From the NCBI RefSeq assembly GCF_040954835.1, contig NC_090723.1, forward strand, positions 6,024,001-6,088,000: a stretch of 64,000 nt of DNA. The letters are read 5' to 3'. The translations under genes were made by a program, and so were the position numbers. The DNA is from Lepisosteus oculatus (lineage: Eukaryota; Chordata; Actinopteri; Semionotiformes; Lepisosteidae). This document shows, piece after piece, positions 50,727 through 63,036 of the stretch. A model generated the notes under the pieces. That model made no database searches. It had not been told where the DNA came from and saw only the letters and a list, made by a program, of their open reading frames with translations. Numbering within the stretch: the first letter of the stretch is position 1; each line of letters begins with the position of its first letter.

Positions 50727-53700
50727 GACCGATCTGCCCTTTCTCTATCTCACGACAGTGTTTGTCTAAGGCACAGGGTAGGAGGGAACAATTAGTTGTT
50801 AATGGATTAGCTTAATTGCCTGTACCACCTCCTGGAAACGATGAGCAAAATTATCAGCAGGGGCTGGGGGGGTTGGCAACATGCAGACAGCAGGGCACAC
50901 AATAGACAAGACATGGACCACATGGGCTCATCTCAGTGGGGCTGCTGGGAAACGAACGCGGTTTGGAAAGAGTTTGGACAAAGCAGACAAAAGACGCCTG
51001 TTTCAATCTGCTAACCCCAGGGCCTGCGTTGTTGACCCTGTCCTCTCCAAAAAATAAACTGCCTTGGACCTCAAGCTGAGAGCAATTTACAAAAGTGCCT
51101 GCGTCAGGCCCAGATTCTCATTAAATGCAATTTTCAGTGATAGTAATTAACTTCCTGTGAATGCAGGAGGGCGACACTATGCTACGACTTCTCTGTCTTG
51201 TGTAATTGGAATGATTTGAAATCTGCAATTTTCCCATTCAAAGAAGAACCTTTCACAGAACAATTTAAAATGTTACTTGGACTGAATTTGTTCTGTTTCA
51301 CCTTAGTGCAGCATTCTATTCTGATTACTTTTTCTAATTGCATCTCTGCTTCATTTGAATTGGCATGCAGAAGCTCATTTATTTAATTATCCAGTTTTGT
51401 CTAATTGATAGAAGCATTTACAGTGTGGCCTAGGCCAATGTTTTCAGAAACAAGAAAAAATAAAGACAAGAAAAAATCAAAAACATCCAGATAATGAACA
51501 ATAACATGCAATATTAACGTCGTGATCACTTGTTCCCCTTACAGTGCACAACAGAAAAGAGAATAGATTAAATGAAATCCAGAATAGATTAAATGAAGAC
51601 CAGGCTGTGTAAATCTGATAGTGTCATTCTCTCGCTCACAGGCTGTGACAGGAGGCCACATACTGCGTAGTCTCCTCTATGCACCATGTCTTTGCTTAGC
51701 ATCATATTTACCTACATCAAGTCTGGGAAGGCAATGCATTAAGGGATATAGTTTTCGAATTTTGTGAAAACTACTTGTCGCATCCTTTGTGAATCACATC
51801 TCACAGTGTAGCAGAAAGTGTAGCTCTGTCTGTTTGTCACCTCTGTCTCTCAGCTGGTCAACCACGTCTGCCCCTGGTGTCACTCAGCTTCTAGAGCCAG
51901 TCTGAGGTCACTGAGCCTGTTCTTCACCAGGGTCTGTCTCTCTTTATATATATGTAGACATTGTCATCAGTATGATAGCAAAGAAATATAATGGGCAATA
52001 AGCATTGTTACAAGAACTGAGCATCGCTGGACCACATGAGTACCAGAGAAGATCCCAAGAGACAAGAAATACCCTAGAAGACGTTGGAAAACTCTGGATG
52101 TGGACAGTTGAAAACCATCATGGAAAACATGTGGGGAAGCCCATCATCCTGAATTAATGTGTTAAATGTGATGCATTTATTTTGGTATAGAACTCTGGGC
52201 TACTGCGAATAAATAGGGCAGAGGGGAAAAAGTATGCAGCCGCTGTTGTTGTGCTTGCTTTGCTTTATTTAGCAGTGCACATGTCTCCTGGGACAGGAGG
52301 GTGAACCACTGCTGCAGCAGGCAAGCAGTCTCCTTAGTTTACAAGGCCCTGGGCTCTGTCAGAAGCATGCTTATCTCTGGCCTCCAATCAGCCCTCTCTT
52401 AACTCTCCTTCAAGATACAGCTCGTAGTGCACACTTCTCCCTTAATTAAAACTAAAAAGCACAAAAGCGAAATGCCAGCCCCAATGCAGGGGCGAGGCTT
52501 ATGTTACTGGATGTAATTCAGTTATCTGTGAACCTTAATAGCCTTTATTACATCCTGTCATTGTGACGGTGAATGACAGGCAAGTGCATTATGAACCGAT
52601 CAGAAATTGCTGTGATTTAGGAGGCAATAGCTGATCTACACATGCTGGAGAGAGAAACGGTTTCAAACCAAAAATGACAGTAACATTTTTTTTTTTTGAC
52701 ACAGTCAGATTGCACCAAGTCCTTTTTGTCAATACAACAGTGCTGATTCCTTTTTCAGTTGTTAGAGTCATAGAAATTTGAGAATATGAGGTACAGTAGG
52801 GACCATTGAATTGTTTTGATATTTTCTTGTTGCATGTGCTATAATATGCATTGTGCATGAATGAACTATAATCTATCTGTTAACATCTTAAAAGACAGCT
52901 CAAAAGGTCACCGATTGGGGGTTAGAGCAAACTATGTCGCGTTATTTAATCAGGTTAATCAAAAGAGAACAGACATCCTTCACAACAACAACAAGGAGTG
53001 TATAATTTATATAACAGGGCACTTTAATGGAGCAATGTCAGTGAATTACAGTATCTTGCTCCAGAGTACAAGAGCAGCATTCCATGGGACTTTGTGTAAA
53101 TCCTGATGATTATGCCACAGTTCATAAGCCAATTTTATATGTCCTGAACTCTGTCTCCTAAAGTGCTGCAACACAGCACGGATTGCTAAAATTTCTGCTA
53201 TAATAATAATTGCAAAAAAGTGTACCGGGAGTCCAGATTAATGTTGGACCATTGACATAGGATTTAATTTACAGGAGGTATGCAATATCTGTGTCATTTC
53301 CTGCCCTACAACTTTAACAACTTTTAACTTTTAACTTCTAAAAAACAAATTAAGTCAAATCAAATTTAATAGTTATAATAGAAATAGCAACAATTAAGAA
53401 AGCAAGTTAAAAAGAAAGACACCCATGTAATTGAACAGCTACCTATATTTTTCTTGTCTCATTTTCTTGTCTCAGGCAAATTAGAAATTGAAAGAACTTG
53501 ATATTGGCAGAATTCTGAATGGGGCGGCTTTTGACTTAATGTTCCATAAGTTGACATGTATTTATTTATTGTTATTCCTTGAGGTACCATTGAGTTATTT
53601 TCCCACCCTTCTGTCCCCTGCTTCAGACTCTTCCAAGTTGGGGCTCCAGTTACAGACGAGAGGATCACAAACCACCACCTTGAGTATGATACATGTGAGT

Positions 53701-54397
53701 AATGTGAGTCTTCTCCCTAGACACATTAGTATTGTGCATTAGTACATTTCTTCCTTTCAACTCTCTTGTAAAATGTATGACGATTGCTCTTAAGAACACA
53801 CCATAGCCCTGAAAGGTGCTTATTGTAGCTTATTTGTATGCTTCCTTCCAATCAAATGATAGGAATATAGTTTTTTACAGTATATGGAGAAAAAATCAGA
53901 CCTCTATTGGGTCTGTGGGTGATATTATCTCTGTGATAATATGTTCATCAATACAATGCTTCTAAGGGTTTTTTTTTGTTCTTGCAGCTTGTTAGTTGTT
54001 CAGTAGTACTGTCAAAATAGCAAAAATAATTTACATGGCATTTGTTTATACATCTCACATCTGTTACTAAAGAAAAAAAACCCTTGAAATCGACAGGATA
54101 TTTAAACTTAGCATTGTATAAAAAAATGTTTGCTTGAGTTTGTTTAATCACGTACATAATGTCTAATAAAACTAATAAAACTCCAGGTGCTAAACTTCAG
54201 TATCAGGGTTCAGTGTTAGTTACAGAGCAGATGTTCATTTCTTCAGAGATTATTCTCCTAGCTTTAGACATGTGTTGAAAATGGTCACAAACATAGTATT
54301 TAATATTAACAATGCAATATGTAAAAAAAACATATTTCTGAACTCCAGCCAATTCCCCCCCAAATCACAAATTGTGACTAATAAGTATAAAGTTGCA

Positions 54398-54600
54398 TGG
54401 CATGGTGGCACAGTGGTTAGCAATTCCTGACCTGGGGTGCTATCTGTGGAGTTTGGGACTGGCATTCCATCCATGATGTCCCCTGTCTTTGGCCTGATGC
54501 TCGCCAGGATAGGCTCTAGCTTCTCTGTGACTCTGAATCCTGGAAACAGTGGTTAGAATATGGCTGGATGAATGGAAGAATAAAATTTAAATAATTCAGG
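54398..54600 (+). mobile_element. fish SINE-like copy with tRNA-type head
   Basis: The head ggcatggtggcacagtggtt then agcaattcctgacctggggt is tRNA-derived. The tail aggataggctctagcttctc, gtgactctgaatcctgg and atggctggatgaatgg is that of the family also seen at 47040. Confidence 0.8.
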
Positions 54601-54949
54601 TACGTTTTATTTAAAAAAAACAGGTTTAGTTTTATGCAGTGCTGAAATATCACATGATTGATGTACAGTTTGTGTCTGTGTGCATCCCACCCTGTCCCCG
54701 TGTGGGATTGAAACAGGCCCAAAGGACACGTGCTGGACTGAAGGGGGGCTCAATAGAGGCCAGGAGGAGCTGGTGAACGGAGCGTGGGGGAGAGCGGGAT
54801 GGAGCCGTGCCCGGGGTCTGTCAGGATAACTCACACTGGCAGCACCCACCTCTGTAGAGCTGAGCGGAGACTGCCTGCAACACGTCAAGCTGTCGGTGAG
54901 CTTTTTGTGCAAAAACAGGCAGAAATATCTCCATAGGTTTCTCGAGAGC

Positions 54950-55110
54950 CACTCTTGTAAAGACTTCAGAAAGGTAACAAGCAAGAGGAAGCCATTCGGC
55001 CTCTCTTCCATGTCATTTTTCCAGTGGCTTGCTGGTCCAAAAAAGCTCAATAAGGCCTTTGTTAAGGATTCGAGTGGATCATGTTCCAAAGTACAACTGC
55101 TAGTGTGCCC
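54950..55110 (+). mobile_element. dispersed repeat fragment
   Basis: Contains aagcaagaggaagccattcg then gcctctcttcc, followed by a segment ending ttgttaaggattcgagtgga. I recall 'gaggccattcggccc...aaggattcc' elements as common in non-teleost ray-finned fishes. The minus-strand ORF across it has no domain. Confidence 0.5.
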
Positions 55111-57099
55111 CACACTGCCATGCTGTGATACAGCCAGTTGGAAAGAGAATAGGTCATTTGTCTGTTTCTGTCCGTGTGGCATGAAACTGTAAATTTATTC
55201 ACGTTCAGTGAATGAAAATGGCAGAATAAACATCTTAACATCGTTTTGTGGGATGTTAACTAAATTTCTTTCTGACCTTTGTTTGCAGTCACACTATAGT
55301 AATTTCTTAACTGTTTCTAACACAGTATTCGAGCCAGCCTAAAATAAAATCAGAGAGCACCCCCAATGCAGGGAAAATATTCTCTTCCATATGAAGTTTC
55401 AATAAAGTAAAAATAGTCTGGTGCTTTCTGTTGAAAAGGTGCCGACATTAACAGGGACCCTTTGTGCCTGTTTGTGACGATTAGTCTCAAAGCAATTAAA
55501 CTGGAGTGGATAACATCTCCAAAGCCCTCCTCAGCCATTCACCTCTGAGAGCGTCTTGTGTATGCGCTGCTAATGCAGGGACACAGAATATTGTTCTCAG
55601 AGTATAAACAAGTCGCATTGCCATTGTTTCTGTGGCTTCATTTAAGATGCAATTAAATCTTTTATCAATTAAGATCACACTACAGATAATGGGTGAGACA
55701 GTGATTTAATGTTCTGGGTAGACTGGTTCTTACCCCCTCCATTCCAGCCCCTGTGCTGATTCTCTTATTAAAGGAGCGTCCCAGATAAGAGGTTATTTGG
55801 GACTTTAAATTGAAAGTAGATGAAGTGAGACTTTCAAACTGTGATAAGTTCTACAACCTTTGCATCAAGACTCTGAGGTACTAAAATTGTCCTTGCTTGT
55901 TTGTGCACTAAAGCATCGCTGTCCTTTCAGGTTGCATTGCTGCCAGGGAGCAGGTCATTATAATTGGTAAACCAACATATGATCCCCTGAAAGATATATT
56001 ACTAAAAGATATTACATTCTGTTTAAATGACTTAAACAGAAACACATTTAATTCTTTTCTGACCTCTGTCCTTTTCCTTTCTTGCTAAGACCTTCATGGC
56101 ATTAGCGCCTACATTGATAAGACAGAAATATGCTTCTTTAACAGATTCACAAGGAGTATAGGAGTGGGGTTTGACCTGACTGTGCTCCTTTTGATATAAT
56201 TTACACTGCCATTGAAGACAAGAGTTTAGCAATAGCCACACATTATTAAATCTGTGCAGAACTGAAAGGAATGAGCCAGGCAGTGATGGAAATTGATAAA
56301 TTAAAAGATTTGATAGACTGTGGGGGTGGGGGGTGTGCATTTGATTTGCCATTGTGTTTATGTTGTGTGTTTTGCACTTCCAGGTGTGTGAGTGTGCTGT
56401 GAATGAATTGCCATATTGCTCCTGGCTGCCCAGGCCTGACCTCTAATGAGCCGTGAATGGATTGTTGTTTGCAGAAGGGTTCTCCTTAATGTTATCAGGC
56501 AACAGGGCTGCAGACTGGGCTTGTAACACAAACGCAAACACAATGGAATTACAGCCCGTTTTACAACAGACTCTTTCCCCATTACAGCAGCTCTTCACTC
56601 AATCCCATTAGAGAGACAGGGCCCATGCTGCTGAGCTAATCGCTGTTAATAAGCTTCTTAATGAATTTACTTGTGAATGAATCCTCTTAAGTTTTTTGGC
56701 GCTTGGTAGGAAAACTCATTGCATCACGAATGGAAATTCTAAGAAATAGGTTTGGTAGTAATACTTGAAAACACCTCTGTACACACACACACTGGAAAAG
56801 AACATGAGACTTAATATGGTAAAACTGTGTGCAGAATTCAATGCATTTTTTGTATGAATCAGCTCGATGCTGTGATAAGATCGCTTTGATGGGTGTGGCT
56901 GACTCAGGTGGGCCCTAAAAATGCCATAATGACTGTAATTGTAAACTTTACAATGTTGCCTTCTTCAAACATTGGAGAGGTGATTTATTAATGTGGAGAT
57001 GGTCTGAATTGGGACGTTAGCATGAATTCTGCAAAGGAACAGGCAGAAGTTAATTCTTTAAGAGTTTTAATTACAAAGAAAAAATAGATGGGGTTCGAC

Positions 57100-57440
57100 A
57101 GGGCTAGACAGAGGAGTTTATTTGCCATGTGGACATACACAATGGGGTTCTTACTCGCTCCGATGTCTCAGGACATGCACAGTACAACAGATAAGACCAT
57201 GCAATATAGACAGTACATTACAAAATAATAAATAATAAATAGTGACAGTATGTACTGACAATAAACATACAGAGCCATAAATACAAACAGAATAATAAAT
57301 ATGTAGTAGAAAGTACAGTAAAAGTGCCCAGTGCAACAGTGGGTTGAATTGTGAGGCATTGCAGTTCACTTTGTGCAGTGCTGTAGGGTAGAAGCTGTTC
57401 TTAAGTATAGTAGTCCATTGAGCCTTCTTTAGGTGCAGTT
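57100..57440 (+). mobile_element. dispersed fish repeat
   Basis: Holds the phrases acacaatggggttcttactc, gtgcccagtgcaacagtggg, ttgtgcagtgctg and gggtagaagctgttcttaag, with repeated aataaata between them. This order is familiar from a common fish repeat whose next part is '...ctggtggtcctggctctgat', absent here. Confidence 0.6.
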
Positions 57441-57699
57441 ATTTCTTTTTCAGGTGTGATATATTAATTTTTTACTGTAACAGGTTTCCTGAGATATTTT
57501 ATGTCTAATGTATTGCATTTGCAATAGTGCACACTATGCACGTGCGACAAAATAAGAGATATTGGCTCTTATTCTGTCGAATTTGCATAGTGTGCACATA
57601 TTTATTATTCTGTATTTCTGTGGAAACAGTTCTGTACTTCGTCTGTGCTTCATGTTTTGAAACAAGGTGTTTGGGCGGCAACAGGGGTTTCCCAGCTCA

Positions 57700-57925
57700 A
57701 GTCTGGATGAATATTGTTTTCCGTCGACACAGTAACATGGCAGTTCGCACTGCTGACTCACGGTTTGTGTCGAGGGTCTGACTGCAGCCGGGAGTGCCTG
57801 TCTCTATGGTACTTGCGTTTTCTCCTTGTGTTTCCGAGGGTTTTCTCAGGGTTCTCCAGTTACCTCCTAAAGACTGGCAACTCAGGCTTTTTCCTCTCTT
57901 GGGAGGGTTCACACAATGCCAGCTT
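57700..57925 (+). mobile_element. degenerate fish SINE-like copy
   Basis: Head-like cgacacagtaacatggcagt then tcgcactgctgactcacggt, and body-like gttttctccttgtgtttccg, gttctccagttacctcctaa and agactggcaactcagg. Strongly diverged. Confidence 0.55.
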
Positions 57926-58664
57926 ACACAACATAGAGGAATAAAAACCGAATGAGTACAACAGGCCATGTGACCTCTTCTCATTGGGAGCCTTTTCTGA
58001 TGGTCTCCAGTGGTTGGTACCGCTAATTCCTGTTCAGCTAAATCCGAAAGTTTTATGGCAGGCCTGGTGCATTTTCTTTACTGCCCTGACTTGATAACAG
58101 ACCCTGCCCAGAAAACCTTTCTGAAAGCCTGTTTTGGGTAACTTCACCAAGTTACAGCATGCTACAGCATGAAGCTGTAGCCTTGAAAACGTTTTTTTCA
58201 GGTTTATCTGGGATTGTATGGAAATTTGCTTTCCCTTTCTATAAAACCTCCGTCGGCATAAGTTGCATTTTTGAAGTTACCATTTCCTAAGCACATCTTG
58301 ATGTTGTACTGTTGTTGTCTAAGAACTGTGATGATGTTAATTCTGCTCTGTAAAAAAAAGAATTGAATAGAGCTTTCAAGTACCACTGGTGGAAATCCTT
58401 TTGAAGAGCCTGATGCCTTCAGAGAAAAATTTGCCTGTATTGAGACTTAATGTCATTCATTAGTGACAGTGTAGAACTGACACTTATTTTTTTTCATCAA
58501 AAGGATTAACAACTTTTTCAGAGGGATCGCTCTTCTTGTACATAAGCATATCTGTCTGAAGTGCTCCTTCCAAAGTGTCTGAATTATTTTCTCTGAGAAA
58601 GTATATACTTACCCAGTTTGCATTTGTATTTTAATTGCAGTTGAAGTAAAAATTAAAAATCATG

Positions 58665-58736
58665 AGGGGGCACCCGGATTTGAACCGGGGACCTCTTGAT
58701 CTGCAGTCAAATGCTCTACCCCTGAGCTATACCCCC
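58665..58736 (-). tRNA. tRNA-Cys (GCA), isolated copy
   Basis: 72 bases differing from the cluster copies by one D-loop base (gctcaggggtagagc instead of gctcagtggtagagc). All stems and the GCA anticodon are intact. TTTTT (58655-58659 on the other strand) ends transcription five bases downstream. It lies beyond the dickkopf-like gene but in the same orientation as the cluster. Confidence 0.95.
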
Positions 58737-60269
58737 ATCTGCTGATACTGTGTCCTCCCAGCTCTAGTTATTGTGATGGTTCACAGCTGGGCTGAGCTGC
58801 TCTGAATAGCTGCCCCTCCCAGACCAGTCCCAGCTGACCAGCAGGATTGTTTGCCTTCCACTCAGGGGAGAAAAACACAGACTGCCCTGACAGCCTGACA
58901 AAGACATGCATAATTAGAAAAGCTTGTGAGGAAGAGTCTGGCTCGCGGAATGGAAGCTGGTCCCAGAAAGTGCATTGCTTGTTTCTTTCCCAGGCTGAGG
59001 AGCAGGTCCAGCCCAGACTGGGGGAGCTGAATCTCTGCCAGACCTCAGTTTTCCATACAAACATTATTTCCTCTGATGGATCTTCTTCCTGGCTTACTCA
59101 GCTTATATGCTGTTTTTCACTTATCTTAAACATGAATAGTGAAATATTTTTTGGTGTGAATTTTCACACTGGTTTTCTGTGCTGTAGAATTAGTGGAGGG
59201 TTAAGGTATGAAAGAGCAGTGGGATATTTTTAAAGGCATACCAGGAGTAGCTGTTAACAACAATCGAGATAGGTATCTGTTGCAAGATATGCTATAGAGG
59301 GCTTGAGAGATGACTGAGGATTGAGAAGTCACAAGGGTGTCTTACAGAGAGGGAGACTCTCTGTAAGTCTCTCCATTTCAACTGTATCATTGAATTTGAA
59401 AGATGAGATGTGATGCTGACACTGTGTACACAGCGTGGTGCCGCTAGATTGATAGAGATAAAGGGCTGGCGCTTGGTTGTGGAGAGATGTGCTGAGGGAG
59501 ATAGGCTCTGTCAGTGAAGGATGCAGACTGAGAGACAGTTATGTTTGTGTAACAAACTGGGGGTGAGTTTGGTCTGTTTTCAGTTTGAAAGACAGTTTTG
59601 GCTCCGGTGTTTTCTTGCAAAGACTATACATGTAATTGAATGTAGCCCCAATCTGAGTGGAAAATACAGTACAATCTAATTGTATCTCGCAACGCAATGA
59701 ACATTTGCAGATGGGGTTTTTCTGTTAAGTCGTCCTATAACGATAATAGTAGTAATAAGTGAAATATAAGCAGGGGAGCAAAAGTTTATAGTTATCCTGG
59801 CTCTGCATCAATGTTTATCCAGCTGTGCTGTTGGTACGGTGTTTGGAAAGCAGAGAGCCTCCTCACAGCACAATTTACCCCTGAGACATGCTCTGCTGTG
59901 CCAGACAGAGGGCTCTTTTAGGGTTTTGTATCAGTGTGTACTCTTATTTTCCTGTTCTTATTTTGTTATGTGTCCCCCTGAAATGCTTGGTCAGTTTTTC
60001 TTAGTTTCGCTATTAGTGCATATGTTTATTTTCTTATTTGTCATGGAACCTCTTATGCACATTCAACTCTCTTGGCTTTTGATTGTATTTTCTGCTGAAG
60101 TTTTGTTTGCCATCTAAACTTATTTTACCAGGAAAAATAACTCATTAAATGAACAGCTACTCCAAGCTGATTTCGGGGAAGAGTGGAAAGGAATCAGTTT
60201 AGTGGGGCACCATTTTCAGAGGTCATGCAGAAGATTAGTATGATTTCCATTCATTACAGACAGTGCTTG

Positions 60270-60550
60270 TCGTTGCTGGGGGACAGGGTTCAATCCATGA
60301 TCTGTGGTACTATCTTTGTAGCAGTTGTATGTAATCTCCATGTTCATGTGGGTTTTCTCCCACAGTCCAAAGACATGCTGGTGGGTTAATTGGCTTCTTT
60401 GGGAAGCTGGCCCTGGCGTGAGTGTGTGGCTGTATCTGCCCTGTAATGTGCTGGTGTCCTGTCCATAGTGTATCCTGCCTTGTGCCTGTTGCTTTCCAGG
60501 ATAAGCTCCAGCTCCCCTCGAAACTGGGTGAAACAGTGAGAAAATGTATG
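60270..60550 (+). mobile_element. fish SINE-like copy
   Basis: Ordered phrases gggacagggttcaatccatg, atctccatgttcatgtgggt, tttctcccacagtccaaaga, catgctggtgggttaattgg, ccagctcccctc and cagtgagaaaatgtatg. This is one of the more complete bodies of the family in this window. Confidence 0.8.
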
Positions 60551-62904
60551 AGTTTTTTGTCAGGAGCTGTTATTTCCTGTAATAGTTTATTAGTGCACCA
60601 AACTGCAATTTAAGCACAAAGGACCAAGAGCTGGTAAAGAAACATAATGGTTTCGTAAGAGAAATGGGAAACCAAGTAAAAACATAAGGATTTGACCTTT
60701 TTTAGTATTAATGATGAAATGCACTTAGAGACCACAAGGGGGCAGGAAAAGTATTTTCCAGCATCTTGACACACATACAGTGACAAGAAGCACAGAAATT
60801 GAGGCCACGGAAATATGTCCAGTTTCAAAAACCTCAAAGGAACTACAGGAAATGGATACATAGGCTGACCTTTTTGGTTTTGTATGTCAAATCTATAGCA
60901 GCAAGTTTCAGAGGTGTTAGAAAGAGCTTGAGGAAATCATTATATACTACTGTAAGTCATTGTGGGGCGTCTTAAAGCTCAGTAATTGCTTGGAAGCTGT
61001 CCTGTAGTACATCTGATTAAGTTCACAGGGATAAAAACTAAGGAGGGGTTTGTGCTTTTTAGCGTTGATCTGCCTTAAATAGATAGTAATGACATCCCAG
61101 AGTAAGTTCTTTCAGCTACTTGCTAGGATAAATCTCAACAAGCTCTGAAAGAACAGTAATATAGATTAATCCTTATTATTTAATATGTTTAATGTTTTTC
61201 AGATGTTTCTTTTGCTTGACATGGAATAACAATGCTGTGTGGTGCATTCTTATGTGAGAATGAATTACAAGTAATGTGGGAATTATATTTGATGTATTTT
61301 ACCTGATACAAGCCATAAAACACAAATGTGATGTGTAATATACAGTGAATATAACTACATTACTCACATTACTTTTTCAGTTGACATATTCACTACTCCA
61401 GACAGATGAGAATAGAAAGAAGCAGTATAAATTTGTAGATATGTATTTGTATCTGTCATCATTGTGTAGGTATTAGTTTGACCAGCGAACAGCTGCTGTG
61501 GCAATTGCAGAACAAGCATTTCTTGGGCTTATAGTGTCTAATCCTGTTCATGGTTATATCCTGTTATGGGTGGAGTTAATTGTGTTGCAATTGAACACCT
61601 TTGTGTCAATATATGTGTGGTAGATTTTTAATTACCTGCGCAACATTAGGGGCACAGAAGAATGTTTTTCTTTTTTTCCATTGAAGGCTGAATTAATCGA
61701 ATGCACACCTGGACCTTTCAGGTGCGGTTTATTTTCCCAAGACAAGTCTAAATTCCAACCTTGCGATATTCTTTCTCGTGAAGTTCTCGTGATCCTCAGT
61801 GTAAATAACTTAATTTTTCAATTGCCACGTTGACATATCGCCACTAGGGAAACCCCCAGGAGGAAAACTGCCAAGTCGACTACATTGTGCTGTTGCTCCT
61901 GTTGTTGCCAGCTGGCCTACATCAATCTTTCAGGAGGCAAACAAAGGGGTCAGACAGGACAGTGGAACCTCAGGACTCCTAATGATATCCAGCCACTTCC
62001 TGCTCCACAGGCAGCAAATCCTATTGGAAAAGTGAGGTGACATTTCGTATCGGGGACTGAAAATAGAAAACATACTCCATTCCACAGTCCTGAGATCGTT
62101 TTCCACAAGTTGTTGTGTGTGATATTACTTTACTATCAGTAGGGAAACCAGATGTAAAATGCAGATTGTTTAACACAGCGTTTATTTAAAGAAATAAAAA
62201 GAACATTTTGAAAGCAGCAGCAGCACAGATGTTCCTGACCAGAGATGGAAAAGGGGAATGCTATGCTCTCAATCATTGACAGGTCCCATCTCAAGAGGGA
62301 TTCCGTTTTTTTTTGGGGTGGGGGGGGGGGTTTGGCTTGGCTTCTTTTATTCCACATGACTTGAATGAAGCTCGAGTTTTCTCGACAAATCTGCCTCACA
62401 GAAGGCTTGCCCTCCTGCTTCACGAGCAGCAGGGCAAAGATTCACGGCCAGGAAAAAAGCTCCTGATTTTTCTTTTATTTCAGCTGGAACTAAATCAGCA
62501 GCTTATTTAGATGATGTAGCATTTGAGGCGAATCAGTCCCAGGTGAAAGGCATTGGTGGAAATAGGTCACTGCATTGTCCCGTTTCCACTCAAGATGGTA
62601 GATGTGCTACACTTCTACCTGTTGAACCTACCTCTCAGTGCAGGTTATGTTTTTCATACTCCACTATGGTAGTCCGTATACCTTTCCTTACCCTGCCTGG
62701 TCTTTTTATTTTCAAAATCACAAGTAACATAAAATGAACATGTGCAAGCAGTGGGAGCTCATACAGAAAAGAAAAATGGGAAATCAGGTTTACAGGAGGA
62801 GAAGAAGGCACCCAATAACTGTTTTACGATTTTTGTACTGCCAAAATGAAACCTAACAAAACTGCTTTTGGTGAGGAACAAGTAAAGACTTATTCTATGC
62901 TGAG

Positions 62905-63036
62905 AAGAAAAGAAGCACAACGTTTCGTCTGGGGAGCCTTCTTCGGGTGTAAGGACACTTGAAAGGCTCCATCCCTCCACACCGCACCTCACCACAAGAA
63001 GGCTCCACAGCCTGAACACATGGTGTTTCTTTTCTT
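62905..63036. repeat. inverted repeat around an 'acaacgtttcg' element
   Basis: The left arm (62905-62949: aagaaaagaagcacaacgtt, then gagccttcttcgggtg) and the right arm (62992-63036: acaagaaggctccacag, then gtgtttcttttctt) are near reverse complements with a loop of about 42 bases. The left arm wording is a familiar repeat motif in fishes. No ORF is associated. Confidence 0.7.

Larger units (their letters stand above)
50727..58664. other. intergenic region
   Basis: No coding exon is recognised on either strand. It contains SINE-like copies (54398-54600, 57700-57925), repeat fragments (54950-55110, 57100-57440) and an AT-rich, unusually ordered stretch at 55480-56690 that could be conserved non-coding DNA. 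Confidence 0.55.

Noticed and set aside
54607-55182. A 191-residue minus-strand ORF
   Set aside because: It crosses a dispersed repeat fragment and the edge of a SINE, with no domain or splice support.
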